Assembly: GCF_002797855.1 (NCBI RefSeq)
Contig: NZ_PGFB01000003.1
Span: 62,001 to 126,000, forward strand
Origin: Compostimonas suwonensis
GTDB taxonomy: Bacteria > Actinomycetota > Actinomycetes > Actinomycetales > Microbacteriaceae
DNA: 64,000 bases
Direction of reading: 5' to 3'
The notes beneath the pieces are model-generated. The model saw nothing but the letters and a program-made list of their open reading frames with translations. It was not told the origin of the DNA and did no database searches. Position numbers and translations under genes: made by a program. The number at the start of each line of letters is the position of its first letter. The stretch's first letter is position 1. Shown here one piece after another: positions 36,951-45,744 of the stretch.

Positions 36951-38177
36951 TTGAGACGGGGAACGAATCTTCCCGCCGTCGGCGGATTCAACCAGACGGT
37001 CATCCTCGATGTCATCCGGCGCTCGCCGGAGGCGCTGAGCAGGGTCGAGCTGGCTGAGAAGACCGGGCTCGCCCCCCAGACCATCTCGAACGTGACCCGC
37101 CGCCTGCTCGACGACGGCCTCATCACCGAGGCGGGCAAGCACATCCAGGGCCGCGGCAAGCCCCGGGTCATGCTCGAGCTCGCCCCGCAGAGCCGGTACG
37201 CGCTCGGCGTGCACCTCGACCCCGCGGTCATCACCTACGCGGTGCTCGACCTGCGGGGTCAGGTCGTGCACGACGCGAGTATGCGCACCCCGCGCGCGGG
37301 CCGGCCGGACGAGATCATCGCGAGCATGGCCGCCGCCCTCGACGAGCTCATCGAGGCCTCGGGCGTCGACCGCGAGAAGATCCTCGGGATCGGCATCGCG
37401 GCGCCCGGGCCCGTGGATGTCGCGCGCGGCATCGTGCTCGACCCTCCCCACCTCGAGGGCTGGCGCGACGTCCCGCTGCGCGACGCGCTCTTCGAGGCCA
37501 CCGGTCTTCCCGTGCTGCTCGAGAAGGACGTCACGGCCGCCGCGATCGCCGAGCTCTGGCTGAGCGGCGAGGCGCAGCACAGCGACTTCGCGTTCTTCTA
37601 CCTCGGAACCGGCATCGGCATCGGCCTCGCCCTCGACGGCGAGGTGCTGCGCGGTTCGACGGGCAACGCCGGCGAGGGCGGAACCCTCGTCGTGCCCGTC
37701 GACGGGCTCGTCGACGGACGGCGCAGCGACCTGCTGGGCCACCTCGCGACGCCGCGCTACATGCTCGAGCAGGCCGCCGACGAAGGGGTGCTCGTGCCCG
37801 CTCCGCCCGCGAACGACATGGTCGCGATCGACGAGGGCTTCGACGAGCTCGTGCGGCTGGCCGAGGCGGGGGATGCCGGTGCGCTCCGTATCCTCGACCG
37901 TGCGGCGTCGCTCATCGCCTCCGCCCTCGTGAGCGTCGTCAACCTGCTCGACATCGACGAGGTCATCTTCGGCGGACCGTTCTGGGAGCGCGTCTCGGCG
38001 CGGTTCATCTTCCAGATCTCGAGGATCATCGATCATTCGCCCGACCGTGTGACGCGGCATCCTGTCGCCCTGAGCGGCTCCTCGATCGGCGACGACGTCG
38101 CCGCCGTCGGCGCGGCCTGCCTCGTGCTCGACCACGCTCTCTCCCCGCGCCCCTCCGGCCTCCTCATCACCGGCTGA
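36951..38177 (+). CDS. ROK-family transcriptional regulator lacking the zinc motif
   Basis: The protein of about 408 residues has an N-terminal winged helix (S-R-V-E-L-A-E-K-T-G-L-A-P-Q-T-I-S-N-V) and a ROK sugar-kinase-like domain. The catalytic region reads E-K-D-V where active kinases have ENDV/GNDAN, and the cysteine-rich zinc motif (C-x-C-G-x-x-G-C) is absent: N-A-G-E-G-G-T-L-V-V-P-V-D runs on without cysteines. It is therefore a regulator, not a kinase. I chose the TTG at 36951 after a GGGGGAG stretch; no ATG or GTG fits nearby, so the start is uncertain. It lies midway between the promoters at 30080 and 39305 that share the AT-rich operator, and probably controls both. Confidence 0.85.
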   Translation: MRRGTNLPAVGGFNQTVILDVIRRSPEALSRVELAEKTGLAPQTISNVTRRLLDDGLITEAGKHIQGRGKPRVMLELAPQSRYALGVHLDPAVITYAVLDLRGQVVHDASMRTPRAGRPDEIIASMAAALDELIEASGVDREKILGIGIAAPGPVDVARGIVLDPPHLEGWRDVPLRDALFEATGLPVLLEKDVTAAAIAELWLSGEAQHSDFAFFYLGTGIGIGLALDGEVLRGSTGNAGEGGTLVVPVDGLVDGRRSDLLGHLATPRYMLEQAADEGVLVPAPPANDMVAIDEGFDELVRLAEAGDAGALRILDRAASLIASALVSVVNLLDIDEVIFGGPFWERVSARFIFQISRIIDHSPDRVTRHPVALSGSSIGDDVAAVGAACLVLDHALSPRPSGLLITG

Positions 38178-38181
38178 CCGT

Positions 38182-38247
38182 CCCGCGAGTGGGCGCGAAT
38201 CGGGGGTGTTGGAGGCATCCGACCCCCGATTCGCGTCCACTCGCGGG
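38182..38247. terminator. long intergenic hairpin, family B copy 2
   Basis: Arms at 38182-38207 and 38222-38247 pair at 25 of 26 positions. The stem start CCCGCGAGTGGGCGC is the same as at 30009. It fills the gap between two convergent genes, so it can end both transcripts. Confidence 0.7.
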
Positions 38248-38248
38248 G

Positions 38249-39205
38249 TCAGAGAGCGAGGAGGAACCGGCGGGCCTGGAGGAGGTCGTCGGGGCCGCCG
38301 CCCTCGTGGCCGTTGTAGGGCCAGACGGCGATGCCCTTGGGGGCGGTGTAGGCGTTGTAGGCGCCGAAGACCGAGGAGGGCAGCACCACGGGATCCATGA
38401 GCCCGACCGAGAACCGGGCGGGCGCAGTCGCATGCCGCGCGAAGTTGACCGCGTCGAAGTAGGCGAGCGTGCGCTCGACCTGCGCGACGCTGCCGCGGTG
38501 CACGGCGAGGTAGTCGGTGACCTCGCGCCAGGGGTAGCGGTCGTTCAGCGCGAGCGAGCGCGGGAAGTCGCTCGGGCCGGGGACGAGCGCCACGACCGCC
38601 TGCACCTCGGGCGCGAGGGCGCCCACCGCGATCGCCGCGCCGCCGCCCTGGCTCACGCCGACGACCGAGACGCGCCGCGGGTCGATCGCGGGCAGCGTGC
38701 GTGCGGCGTCGACCGCGCGCACCCCGTCGGTGTAGAGGCGTCGGTAGTAGTAGCTCTCGGGGCTCTCGATGCCCTGCGTCCACATGCCGGGGGCGTGCGG
38801 TCCGCTGCCGACGGGATCGGGGGTCGCGCCGAGGCTCCAGCCCGAGCCCTGCCCGCGGGAGTCCATGTGCAGGTGCGCGAAGCCGCTCGATGCCCAGAAG
38901 AGGTTCTCGATCGCGTGTCCGCGACCTCCGCCGTACCCCGCGAACTCGACGACCGCGGGCAGGGGCTCGTTAGCCCCCGCGGGGATCCGGAGCCAGCCGC
39001 GGATGCGGTGGCCGCCGAAGCCCGAGAAGGTGACGTCGTAGACGTCGACGGTCTCGAGCCCGGTGTCGACGCGCTCGAGCACGACGTCGACGTCGTGCGT
39101 GCGCGAGTCGGCGACCGTGCTCGCCCAGAACTGCAGGAAGTCCTCCGGTTCGAGCTGTGAACTACGGTAGACCTCGAGTCCTGGCAGGGGGATGTCGGTG
39201 TTCAC
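38249..39205 (-). CDS. CE7 acetyl-xylan esterase / cephalosporin-C deacetylase
   Basis: The 318-residue alpha/beta hydrolase has the length and motifs of family CE7: R-G-Q-G near residue 118, the nucleophile Ser in G-V-S-Q-G-G-G, the acid Asp in G-L-M-D-P-V, and the His in N-G-H-E-G-G. Such enzymes are cytoplasmic and remove acetyl groups from short xylo-oligosaccharides. No signal peptide is present, in line with this. The GTG start has GGAGG upstream. It is divergent from the importer at 39492, with copies of the same operator before each, so the imported sugar is likely acetylated. Confidence 0.9.
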   Translation of the reverse strand: MNTDIPLPGLEVYRSSQLEPEDFLQFWASTVADSRTHDVDVVLERVDTGLETVDVYDVTFSGFGGHRIRGWLRIPAGANEPLPAVVEFAGYGGGRGHAIENLFWASSGFAHLHMDSRGQGSGWSLGATPDPVGSGPHAPGMWTQGIESPESYYYRRLYTDGVRAVDAARTLPAIDPRRVSVVGVSQGGGAAIAVGALAPEVQAVVALVPGPSDFPRSLALNDRYPWREVTDYLAVHRGSVAQVERTLAYFDAVNFARHATAPARFSVGLMDPVVLPSSVFGAYNAYTAPKGIAVWPYNGHEGGGPDDLLQARRFLLAL

Positions 39206-39265
39206 GTGGGGGCCTCCACTCGGCGACGGCTCTCACTGCAGCCGCGGCATCCGGGGCTCGGGAAC

Positions 39266-39290
39266 CATTAAATCGAAACGATGGATATAT
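39266..39290 (-). promoter_or_regulatory. 25-base AT-rich operator, copy 3 (reverse)
   Basis: On the minus strand this site contains TATCCATCGTTT and matches copy 2 at 20 of 25 positions. It lies 61 bases before the esterase start. A -10-like TAAAAT overlaps its upstream edge on the same strand. Confidence 0.5.
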
Positions 39291-39304
39291 TTTAGACAAC
39301 GAAG

Positions 39305-39334
39305 TTGACGTTCTCGCCCGGAGCGAGGTAATCT
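39305..39334 (+). promoter_or_regulatory. promoter of the second importer operon
   Basis: TTGACG (39305-39310) and TAATCT (39329-39334) are 18 bases apart. The operator starts 12 bases later, the same geometry as at 30080-30143. Confidence 0.65.
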
Positions 39335-39346
39335 CCCCTGAGCAAC

Positions 39347-39371
39347 AATAAATCCATCGTTTGGTGATAAT
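39347..39371 (+). promoter_or_regulatory. 25-base AT-rich operator, copy 2
   Basis: It has the form AATAA-n2-CCA-n5-TGG-n2-ATAAT and is identical to copy 1 at 23 of 25 positions. It is 145 bases before the start codon, against 144 for copy 1. Both leaders end with the same ATCAAGGAGGATGAA stretch. Confidence 0.65.
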
Positions 39372-39491
39372 GATCGGGAAACCTCGATCTCCGCCGCCCG
39401 GCGATGAACCCCCACAGCGCCCGTCACCGAACGGGCACGAACCTGCACCGATCGGTCGGCGGAAGCCGGCCGAATCATCAAGGAGGATGAA

Positions 39492-40790
39492 GTGAAACGC
39501 ACTCGCACTCTGGCGACTCTCGCGCTCGGAGCGGCCGCCCTCGTGGCCCTCTCCGCTTGCTCGACGAGCGCCACCGGCGGATCGACGAGCGGAACCGGGG
39601 AGGGGGATGCGACGATCACGTTCATGACGTTCGAGACGCCCGCGCTCACCTCGTCGTTCTGGGACACCTCGATCGCCGAAGCCGCAGCGGCCGTTCCCGG
39701 TCTCTCGGTCAACAAGATCGTCTCGCCCGACGCCGACCGCAACGCCTATGCGAAGCAGCTGCAGGCATCCGGTCAGTTCCCCGACGTGCTCTCGTCGATC
39801 AACCCGAAGGACTTCACCGAGGCCGGCCTGCTCGAGCCCTTCGACCAGACCTGGCTCGACGACAACTTCCTGCTGCCCGACGGCAACTCGATCGACGGCA
39901 AGACCTACATCCCTCCGACCAACTCGCAGATCATCCCGATGATCTTCTACAACAAGGAGATCTTCGCGGCCAACGGCCTGAGCGTCCCCACCACATGGGA
40001 CGAGTTCATGAACGTCGTCACGACCCTCCGCGCGGCCGGCGTCACGCCGCTCGAGATGGCCGGTGGCGAGCCCTGGTCGGCCGCCATCCCGCTCTCGGGC
40101 CTCATCACGGCCGACGTCATCGGCGCCGACCCCGACTGGGTGCAGCAGCGCTACGCCGGTGACGTCGAGTTCACCGACGAGAACGTCGTCGCCGCCGTCG
40201 ACAAGTACCGTCAGATCATCGACGCGGGCGGGTTCGACCCGGGCGCCCTCGGCGTCAACTACAACGACGCGAACGCCCAGTTCCTCTCCGGCGCCTCCGC
40301 CATGTACCCCATGGGCAGCTGGTTCATCGGCCAGATCAAGCCCGAGGATGCCGACAAGTACGGCACCTTCCTGCTGCCGAGCGCCACGGGCGAGAGCATC
40401 GTTCCCTTCAACACGGGCGGAACGACATCCGTCGCCTCGAAGTCGAAGGCCCTCGACGACTCGGTCGAGTTCGCCAAGGCCTGGTCGCTCTCGACCGACA
40501 ACCTGAAGACCCTCATCGAGACCGACGGAGCGTTCCCCATGCTCTCGCAGGTGGCCTTCGAGGACTTCGGCGCGACCGTGACCCCCGTCTACGACGAGGC
40601 GTACACCTTCGTGACGGACGACAGCGGCCAGAAGGTCAACGGCTTCGCCCAGGTCAACAACGACGACGCACTGCCCGCCGGCCTCAACGACGTCTTCTAC
40701 GCGATGTCGCAGGAGCTGTTCACGAGCAACGACGTGCAGGGCCAGCTGGCCGCGTTCGACACGGCGTGGGATCAGGCCGCAGGACAGTAG
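39492..40790 (+). CDS. extracellular sugar-binding lipoprotein of second importer
   Basis: The 432-residue binding protein has a lipoprotein signal with lipobox L-S-A-C and lipidated Cys23. Its body is of CUT1 type (V-P-T-T-W-D-E-F-M and G-S-W-F-I-G motifs). It starts with GTG at 39492 behind a full AAGGAGG. A hairpin separates it from the permease genes. Its promoter and operator mirror those of the cell-wall glycosidase gene, so the importer probably takes up that enzyme's products. Confidence 0.94.
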   Translation: MKRTRTLATLALGAAALVALSACSTSATGGSTSGTGEGDATITFMTFETPALTSSFWDTSIAEAAAAVPGLSVNKIVSPDADRNAYAKQLQASGQFPDVLSSINPKDFTEAGLLEPFDQTWLDDNFLLPDGNSIDGKTYIPPTNSQIIPMIFYNKEIFAANGLSVPTTWDEFMNVVTTLRAAGVTPLEMAGGEPWSAAIPLSGLITADVIGADPDWVQQRYAGDVEFTDENVVAAVDKYRQIIDAGGFDPGALGVNYNDANAQFLSGASAMYPMGSWFIGQIKPEDADKYGTFLLPSATGESIVPFNTGGTTSVASKSKALDDSVEFAKAWSLSTDNLKTLIETDGAFPMLSQVAFEDFGATVTPVYDEAYTFVTDDSGQKVNGFAQVNNDDALPAGLNDVFYAMSQELFTSNDVQGQLAAFDTAWDQAAGQ

Positions 40791-40819
40791 CCTTCGCCTG
40801 CTGACGCGGTTGCACAGAC

Positions 40820-40861
40820 GTGCCGCGGGTCGAGCTCGGAGAGCTGCTCGGCCCGCGGCAC
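40820..40861 (+). terminator. hairpin between binding-protein and permease genes
   Basis: Arms at 40820-40835 and 40846-40861 pair at 15 of 16 positions around a 10-base loop. It should partly stop transcription, or protect the 3' end, so that more binding protein than permease is made. Confidence 0.6.
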
Positions 40862-40912
40862 ACATTCGATGTCCCTGACATAGACCTAGGGGACCTGAAA
40901 GGAAAGACTTCG

Positions 40913-41803
40913 GTGTCAAGACGACCCGGACGTGGAGCCCGGAACATCGGCCTCGCCCCTGTGGCGATCGTCGCGATCATCCTCTACGGGATGTTCCTGA
41001 TCTTCCCCGTGCTCCAGAGCCTGTTTCTCAGCTTCACAGACAAGAACCCCCTCAAACCCGACATCAACTTCGTCGGCGGCGACAACTACGCCGAGCTCTT
41101 CACCGACCAGCGTCTGCTGGCGAGCCTCGGATTCACCGTCGTCGTCGTCATCTTCGTGACCGTCGTCGCCAACGTCATCGGCCTGCTCTTCGCCATGCTG
41201 CTCAACCGCACGACGACGAACTACAAGATCATGCGCACGCTCATCTTCATCCCCCAGGTGCTCTCGGGTGTCATCGTCGCCTTCATCTGGCGCAGCATCC
41301 TGACCCAGGGCGGCCTGCTCAACACCGGGCTGCAGAACCTCGGGCTCATCGACACCCCCGTGCCGTGGATCGGCTCGTCGGGTCTCGCGACCCTCTCCAT
41401 CTGCATCGTCGTCAGCTGGATCACGATCGCCTTCGCGACCGTCGTCTACACGGCATCCCTCCAGTCGGTGCCCGGCGAGCTCTACGAGGCCGCGCGGATG
41501 GACGGCGCGGGCGCGTTCGGCCGCTTCCGTCACGTGACCTGGCCCATGATCGCCCCGGGAACCACCATCACGGTGACCCTGTGCCTCATCACGACCTTCA
41601 AGCTCTACGACGTCATCGCCGTGCTCACGGGCGGCGGACCCGCCAACTCGACCCAGTCGACGGCGTTCTACCTCGTGCAGACGGCCTTCACCAACAACCG
41701 GTTCGGCTACTCCTCGGCGATCGCGATGCTCCTGCTCGCCCTCACTGCGGGCGTCGCCTACCTCGTCACCTACCTGCTCCGCAAAAGGGAGGCAGCACTG
41801 TGA
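40913..41803 (+). CDS. carbohydrate ABC transporter permease (MalF type)
   Basis: The 296-residue permease has six membrane helices and an EAA loop E-A-A-R-M-D-G-A-G near residue 195. The frame is open from 40820, but that part encodes only the hairpin. I chose the GTG at 40913 because AAAGGAAAG lies before it. Its stop overlaps the next start (GTGA). It forms the channel with the following gene. Confidence 0.92.
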   Translation: MSRRPGRGARNIGLAPVAIVAIILYGMFLIFPVLQSLFLSFTDKNPLKPDINFVGGDNYAELFTDQRLLASLGFTVVVVIFVTVVANVIGLLFAMLLNRTTTNYKIMRTLIFIPQVLSGVIVAFIWRSILTQGGLLNTGLQNLGLIDTPVPWIGSSGLATLSICIVVSWITIAFATVVYTASLQSVPGELYEAARMDGAGAFGRFRHVTWPMIAPGTTITVTLCLITTFKLYDVIAVLTGGGPANSTQSTAFYLVQTAFTNNRFGYSSAIAMLLLALTAGVAYLVTYLLRKREAAL

Positions 41804-42645
41804 GACTCTCCTCGCGCGGCAAATTCTTCCGTGGCGGCGGCCGGGTGGTCCTCGCCTGGATCGTCACCCTCGCCTTCGTCCTGCCCGTCTACATCGCGCT
41901 CGTGAGCGCGTTCAAGAGCCAGGACCAGATCCTCGACAATCCCGCGGGCCTGCCGGCGCCGTTCACCCTCGACAACATCGTCCAGGCGCTGGGCCGCCCG
42001 GACCACCTCGTGCAGAACGGCCTGCTCAACTCGATCTTCGTGACGGCGGCCACGCTCATCGTGATCGTGCCGCTCGCCTCCGCGGTGAGCTTCTGGATCT
42101 CGGAGCGCAAGCCCGTGCTCAAGGGCGTGCTGCTCGCGCTCTTCGCCCTCGGGCTCATGGTGCCGCCGCAGGTCGTGCTGCTTCCCATCGTCAACCTGCT
42201 GCAGTGGATCGGCCTCGCCAACAGCTACCCCGGGCTCATCCTCTCGAACGTGGGCGGCGGCTACCTGTCGTTCGCCGTGTTCGTCTACGTGGGCTTCCTG
42301 CGCACCATCCCGCGCGAGATCATCGAGGCCGCGCGTGTCGACGGCGCCGGCGACATCCGCATCTGGTGGCGGATCGTGCTGCCCGTGCTGCGCCCCGCGA
42401 CGGCGACGGTGAGCATCTTCCTCGGCCTCTGGGTGTGGAACGACTTCCTCAACCCGCTGTTCATCCTCGGGCCGCTGCAGGGCCAGACGATCACGACCGG
42501 CATCTACGTGTCGCTCGGCGCCTACTCGATCGACTACGCGCAGCTCTTCGGGATCATGTTCCTCGCCGCGATCATCCCGCTCGTCGGCTACCTCGTCAGC
42601 CAGCGTGAGTTCATCCACGGGCTGATGTCGGGGGCCAGCAAGTGA
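41800..42645 (+). CDS. carbohydrate ABC transporter permease (MalG type)
   Basis: The 281-residue permease has six membrane helices, an EAA loop E-A-A-R-V-D-G-A-G near residue 183 and the MalG-like end F-I-H-G-L-M-S-G-A-S-K. The GTG start at 41800 overlaps the previous stop by four bases, and its own stop overlaps the start of the next gene. No ATPase gene is in the operon. Confidence 0.94.
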   Translation: MRLSSRGKFFRGGGRVVLAWIVTLAFVLPVYIALVSAFKSQDQILDNPAGLPAPFTLDNIVQALGRPDHLVQNGLLNSIFVTAATLIVIVPLASAVSFWISERKPVLKGVLLALFALGLMVPPQVVLLPIVNLLQWIGLANSYPGLILSNVGGGYLSFAVFVYVGFLRTIPREIIEAARVDGAGDIRIWWRIVLPVLRPATATVSIFLGLWVWNDFLNPLFILGPLQGQTITTGIYVSLGAYSIDYAQLFGIMFLAAIIPLVGYLVSQREFIHGLMSGASK

Positions 42646-45326
42646 GCCGGCGCGGACGCGGGCTCCCGCCCCTCGACGAACTGGCCGGGCCGTGGATGCC
42701 GCGAGAAGACCTCGCGCACCTGCCCACCCTGCGCAACCGCTGGGGCCAGGCCCACGTGAACGACGACCTGACCTCGCTGTCGTGGCTCGCGATGCCGCCC
42801 TACGCGGGCGGTTACCGCACGGGAGTGCTGCGCATCGACGGCGAGATCGCCCGTGCCGAACGGCTGCGCTGGTCGCCGTGGGGCGTCCAGCGGGTCGCGG
42901 ACTGCTCCGGCATCCGGGTGCTCAGCGACACGCGTATGGCCTACGAGGACAGCACGCTGCTCTGGAAGCTGCACGTCGAGAACACGAGCGAGCAGACCAG
43001 GGTCGTCGAGGTCGAGCAGGAGCTCATCTCCCTGGTCGCGACCTCCGAGGTCGACTGGGGCTGGCTCTACGGAACGCCCTGGAACGCCGGTCACTACCAC
43101 GACTTCTACGCGACCGAGAGGCTGCGCGGCGCGGTTCTGGGCGGCGAGGGAACGCAGGTCCAGCTCCGGCAGGACGGCGAACGCTGGGTGCGCCTCGGCA
43201 GCCCGCGCATCCCCGGCATCCAGCGCGACGAGGATTCCGAGCCCATGCTGCTCGAGCACGAGCTGCCCGATCACTCGACGAGCGACTCCGGGCGGGTCCG
43301 GGCGTCCGGAGCGGCCGCGCGCATCCGCGGGCTCGCGGTCGTCGACGCCGACGGCGGCACGGTCGCGGTCGGCGACGCGCAGGCCGTGCACCCGATCGGG
43401 CCGGACACCGACATCCGTGCCGGTCGCACCGAGCTGCCCTTCGACTCGATCCTCGTCTTCGAGGTCGAGCTCGCCGACGGCGGCGCCGACGGTGTTGTGC
43501 TGACCCACGGCAACCACCCCGACTCCCTGCAGTTCGGCGTGAGCGCGGGGCTGCCCTGGTTCACGATCGGCGGCGAGCGGGTGCTCGGCGACACCTCGCT
43601 GACCCCTGGTTCCTGGCATCGCGTCGAGCTGCGGGTCGCCGCAGAGGGCGCGAGCGCGAGCGTCGACGGCGAGCCCGTCGGGCGAACCCGACCGTGGTGG
43701 TCGGGGCAGCGCTGGCTCGCCTCGACACAGGGCGAGACGGTGGCCGTCATCGACAGCCTGACGCCGGCCCGCTCGGCCTTCGCCTTCAGCGAGCGGCCGC
43801 ACGAGATCGTGGTCGACGGCTCCCGGGCCTTCGCGCGCTGGCGTCTCGAGCTCGAGCCCGGCGCCCCCCACGAGCTCGGCGTCGTCGTGCGCCTCGCGAG
43901 CGACGAGGCGTCGGCGGACGCCGGTGCGCGCGCGGTCGCGGAGCGCTTCGAGGTCGAGCTCGCCGACGTCGCCGAACGGTGGCGCGAGAGCTGGCTCAAC
44001 GCCTTCACCCCCGGAAACCCGGAGTTCTCGGGCTACCTGCCGACCCTGCACACCAAGGACTCCGACCTCGCCCGCAGCTACTACCTGGGTGTTCTGCTCG
44101 CGCTGTACATGCGCAACACGAAGGTGAGCCCCATCGGGCCGGTGACGCTCACGGGCGGCCCGCGCCTGGGCGCGACGACGACGTTCTACTGGGACCAGTC
44201 CGAGTGGGCGCGGGTCGCGGCGATGCTCGATCCGGTCGGGCACCGCAACTGGATCCTCGCGGCCCTCGGGCAGCCCTACGAGTCGTCGCACTCCTTCGAC
44301 ACGAAGAACCTGCTGCCGGTCGGCAACCACTACGCGGCCAACGACCACGCGCTGTTCCGCATCGTCTCCTCCTACATCGGCGTGACGGGCGACCTCGCCC
44401 TGCTCGACGAGACGGCGCGGGGGCGCACGGTGCGCGAGCACCTGCGCGACATGGCCTACCGGCCGAGGGAGACGCGGGTCGCCTTCCGCAGCTCCACCCT
44501 CGCCGACCTGGGCCGCGACGCCTGGGAGCTGCTCGAGTGCGTCCCGAACTACCGCGACGCCGTCGTCTCGTTCAACGCCGGCTACGTCGGCATGCTGCGC
44601 GAGTTCGCCGAGCTCGCGCGGATCGACGGCGACGAGGCATCCGCTGCTCAGGCCGACGCCGAGGCGGAGGCGCTCGCGCACGACGTCATGGGGCAGTACG
44701 CGGGCGGCGGCCGCTGGATGATCGCGCATCCGGAGGGCGACGAGACGATCGGGCACTGCCTCGACTTCGAGCTCGTCGCGGCCGACATGACGCAGGACCT
44801 CAGCCCGGCGATCCGCGGCGAGATGGTCGACTTCGTGGTGGGACACCTCATCGACGGGGACTGGATGCGCGCCCTGTCGCCCGACGACCCGATCGCGCCG
44901 CTCTCGGATCGCCCCGATCACGGCGCGGCCGGTGCCTTCGCCGCCTGGCCGGGTGCGACCGCTTACGGTCTGTGCAGGCTGGGCCGAGCGGATGTCGCGG
45001 CCGGCGTGCTGCGGAGGGCGCACCGTGCGACCTCCGGCGGCCTCTGGGGCCAGGCCATGGAGGCGATCGGCGACGGCCGGTTCCGGGTCGCCGAGCGCGG
45101 TGTCTCCAACCGCGAGAGCAACGCGGCGGTCGCCGTCTCCGAGGCGGTCATCGCCGGCCTGTTCGGCGTCGAGGCGTCGGTGCACGGCCTGCGCTCGCCC
45201 GTCGAGGGCTCGGTGGAGTCGGCCTGGGGCCGGCTCTCGAACATCCGAGCGGTCGGTTTCGACCTGCAGCAGCCGAGCGTCGACAGTCGTTCGGCACGCG
45301 ATCTGTCGGTGAGCACCAACCTCTGA
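42642..45326 (+). CDS. large cytoplasmic glycosidase-like protein (six-hairpin type?)
   Basis: I do not recognise a numbered glycosidase family. The 894-residue protein lacks a signal peptide. Residues 1 to about 430 are beta-rich and include an insert (about 280-370) that looks like a LamG/concanavalin module (W-H-R-V-E-L-R-V near 329). From about 450 the pattern is helical: Y-Y-L-G-V-L-L-A-L-Y-M-R, T-F-Y-W-D-Q-S-E-W, and L-L-P-V-G-N-H-Y-A-A-N-D-H, like the (alpha/alpha)6 barrels of GH15, GH63 or GH65 type proteins. D-Q-S-E and N-D-H are candidate active-site residues. Its GTG overlaps the permease stop (GTGA), so it should process the imported sugar. Confidence 0.6.
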   Translation: MSRRGRGLPPLDELAGPWMPREDLAHLPTLRNRWGQAHVNDDLTSLSWLAMPPYAGGYRTGVLRIDGEIARAERLRWSPWGVQRVADCSGIRVLSDTRMAYEDSTLLWKLHVENTSEQTRVVEVEQELISLVATSEVDWGWLYGTPWNAGHYHDFYATERLRGAVLGGEGTQVQLRQDGERWVRLGSPRIPGIQRDEDSEPMLLEHELPDHSTSDSGRVRASGAAARIRGLAVVDADGGTVAVGDAQAVHPIGPDTDIRAGRTELPFDSILVFEVELADGGADGVVLTHGNHPDSLQFGVSAGLPWFTIGGERVLGDTSLTPGSWHRVELRVAAEGASASVDGEPVGRTRPWWSGQRWLASTQGETVAVIDSLTPARSAFAFSERPHEIVVDGSRAFARWRLELEPGAPHELGVVVRLASDEASADAGARAVAERFEVELADVAERWRESWLNAFTPGNPEFSGYLPTLHTKDSDLARSYYLGVLLALYMRNTKVSPIGPVTLTGGPRLGATTTFYWDQSEWARVAAMLDPVGHRNWILAALGQPYESSHSFDTKNLLPVGNHYAANDHALFRIVSSYIGVTGDLALLDETARGRTVREHLRDMAYRPRETRVAFRSSTLADLGRDAWELLECVPNYRDAVVSFNAGYVGMLREFAELARIDGDEASAAQADAEAEALAHDVMGQYAGGGRWMIAHPEGDETIGHCLDFELVAADMTQDLSPAIRGEMVDFVVGHLIDGDWMRALSPDDPIAPLSDRPDHGAAGAFAAWPGATAYGLCRLGRADVAAGVLRRAHRATSGGLWGQAMEAIGDGRFRVAERGVSNRESNAAVAVSEAVIAGLFGVEASVHGLRSPVEGSVESAWGRLSNIRAVGFDLQQPSVDSRSARDLSVSTNL

Positions 45327-45377
45327 GCACCTTCTGAGCACCTTCTGAGCGCTGCGCGGGCCGATCCTCGCACTGCT

Positions 45378-45453
45378 CGCCGAACGCCCGCCGTCCTGCT
45401 GTTCTCCACCCGGTCTCCCGGGCCGAGAGCGGCGGGGCGGCGGGCGTTCGGCG
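45378..45453. terminator. intergenic hairpin after the second importer operon
   Basis: Perfect 16-base arms lie at 45378-45393 and 45438-45453. Just before it, the 12-base unit GAGCACCTTCTG is repeated in tandem. It probably ends the operon. In the rest of 45327-45744 I see only the repeat at 45591 and no gene. Confidence 0.55.
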
Positions 45454-45590
45454 TCGGCGCCCGGGGTTCGGCGCGCTCCGTGCGGGCCGTGGTGGGGGCG
45501 GCGCCGGGCGGTCGTGGGGGCCGCGCGCGTACATCGTCCCCTCGTCGATCGGAGGCATATACCGGGAAGAGTGTTTATACCTCTGGCGAA

Positions 45591-45609
45591 TACACCACTT
45601 TTCTGTGTA
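45591..45609. promoter_or_regulatory. TACAC-n9-GTGTA inverted repeat
   Basis: The dyad TACAC-n9-GTGTA lies in an AT-rich stretch, and its right arm overlaps a -10-like TAGCAT. It could be an operator for the nearby XRE regulator. Nothing shows this directly. Confidence 0.35.
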
Positions 45610-45744
45610 GCATGATCTGGACGGTGGCGGCCGATGCCGGCGTCGAACACGAGCCGGTGCCCCAGCGATGACAGCGGTCACGACGATAGGGACGTCGTGG
45701 CGGCTGCGCCCCCTCATCCCCCTCGGGTCGTTGGGGCACCGGTG

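Noticed and set aside
40820-40912. Earlier ATG start for the second-locus MalF-type permease
   Set aside because: The extra residues come from the hairpin and a non-conserved stretch. The GTG at 40913 has a ribosome site and gives a normal permease N-terminus.
45480-45671. Open frame of 63 codons after the second importer operon
   Set aside because: There is no ribosome site, the composition is Arg-rich, and it runs across AT-rich promoter-like sequence and the dyad at 45591.
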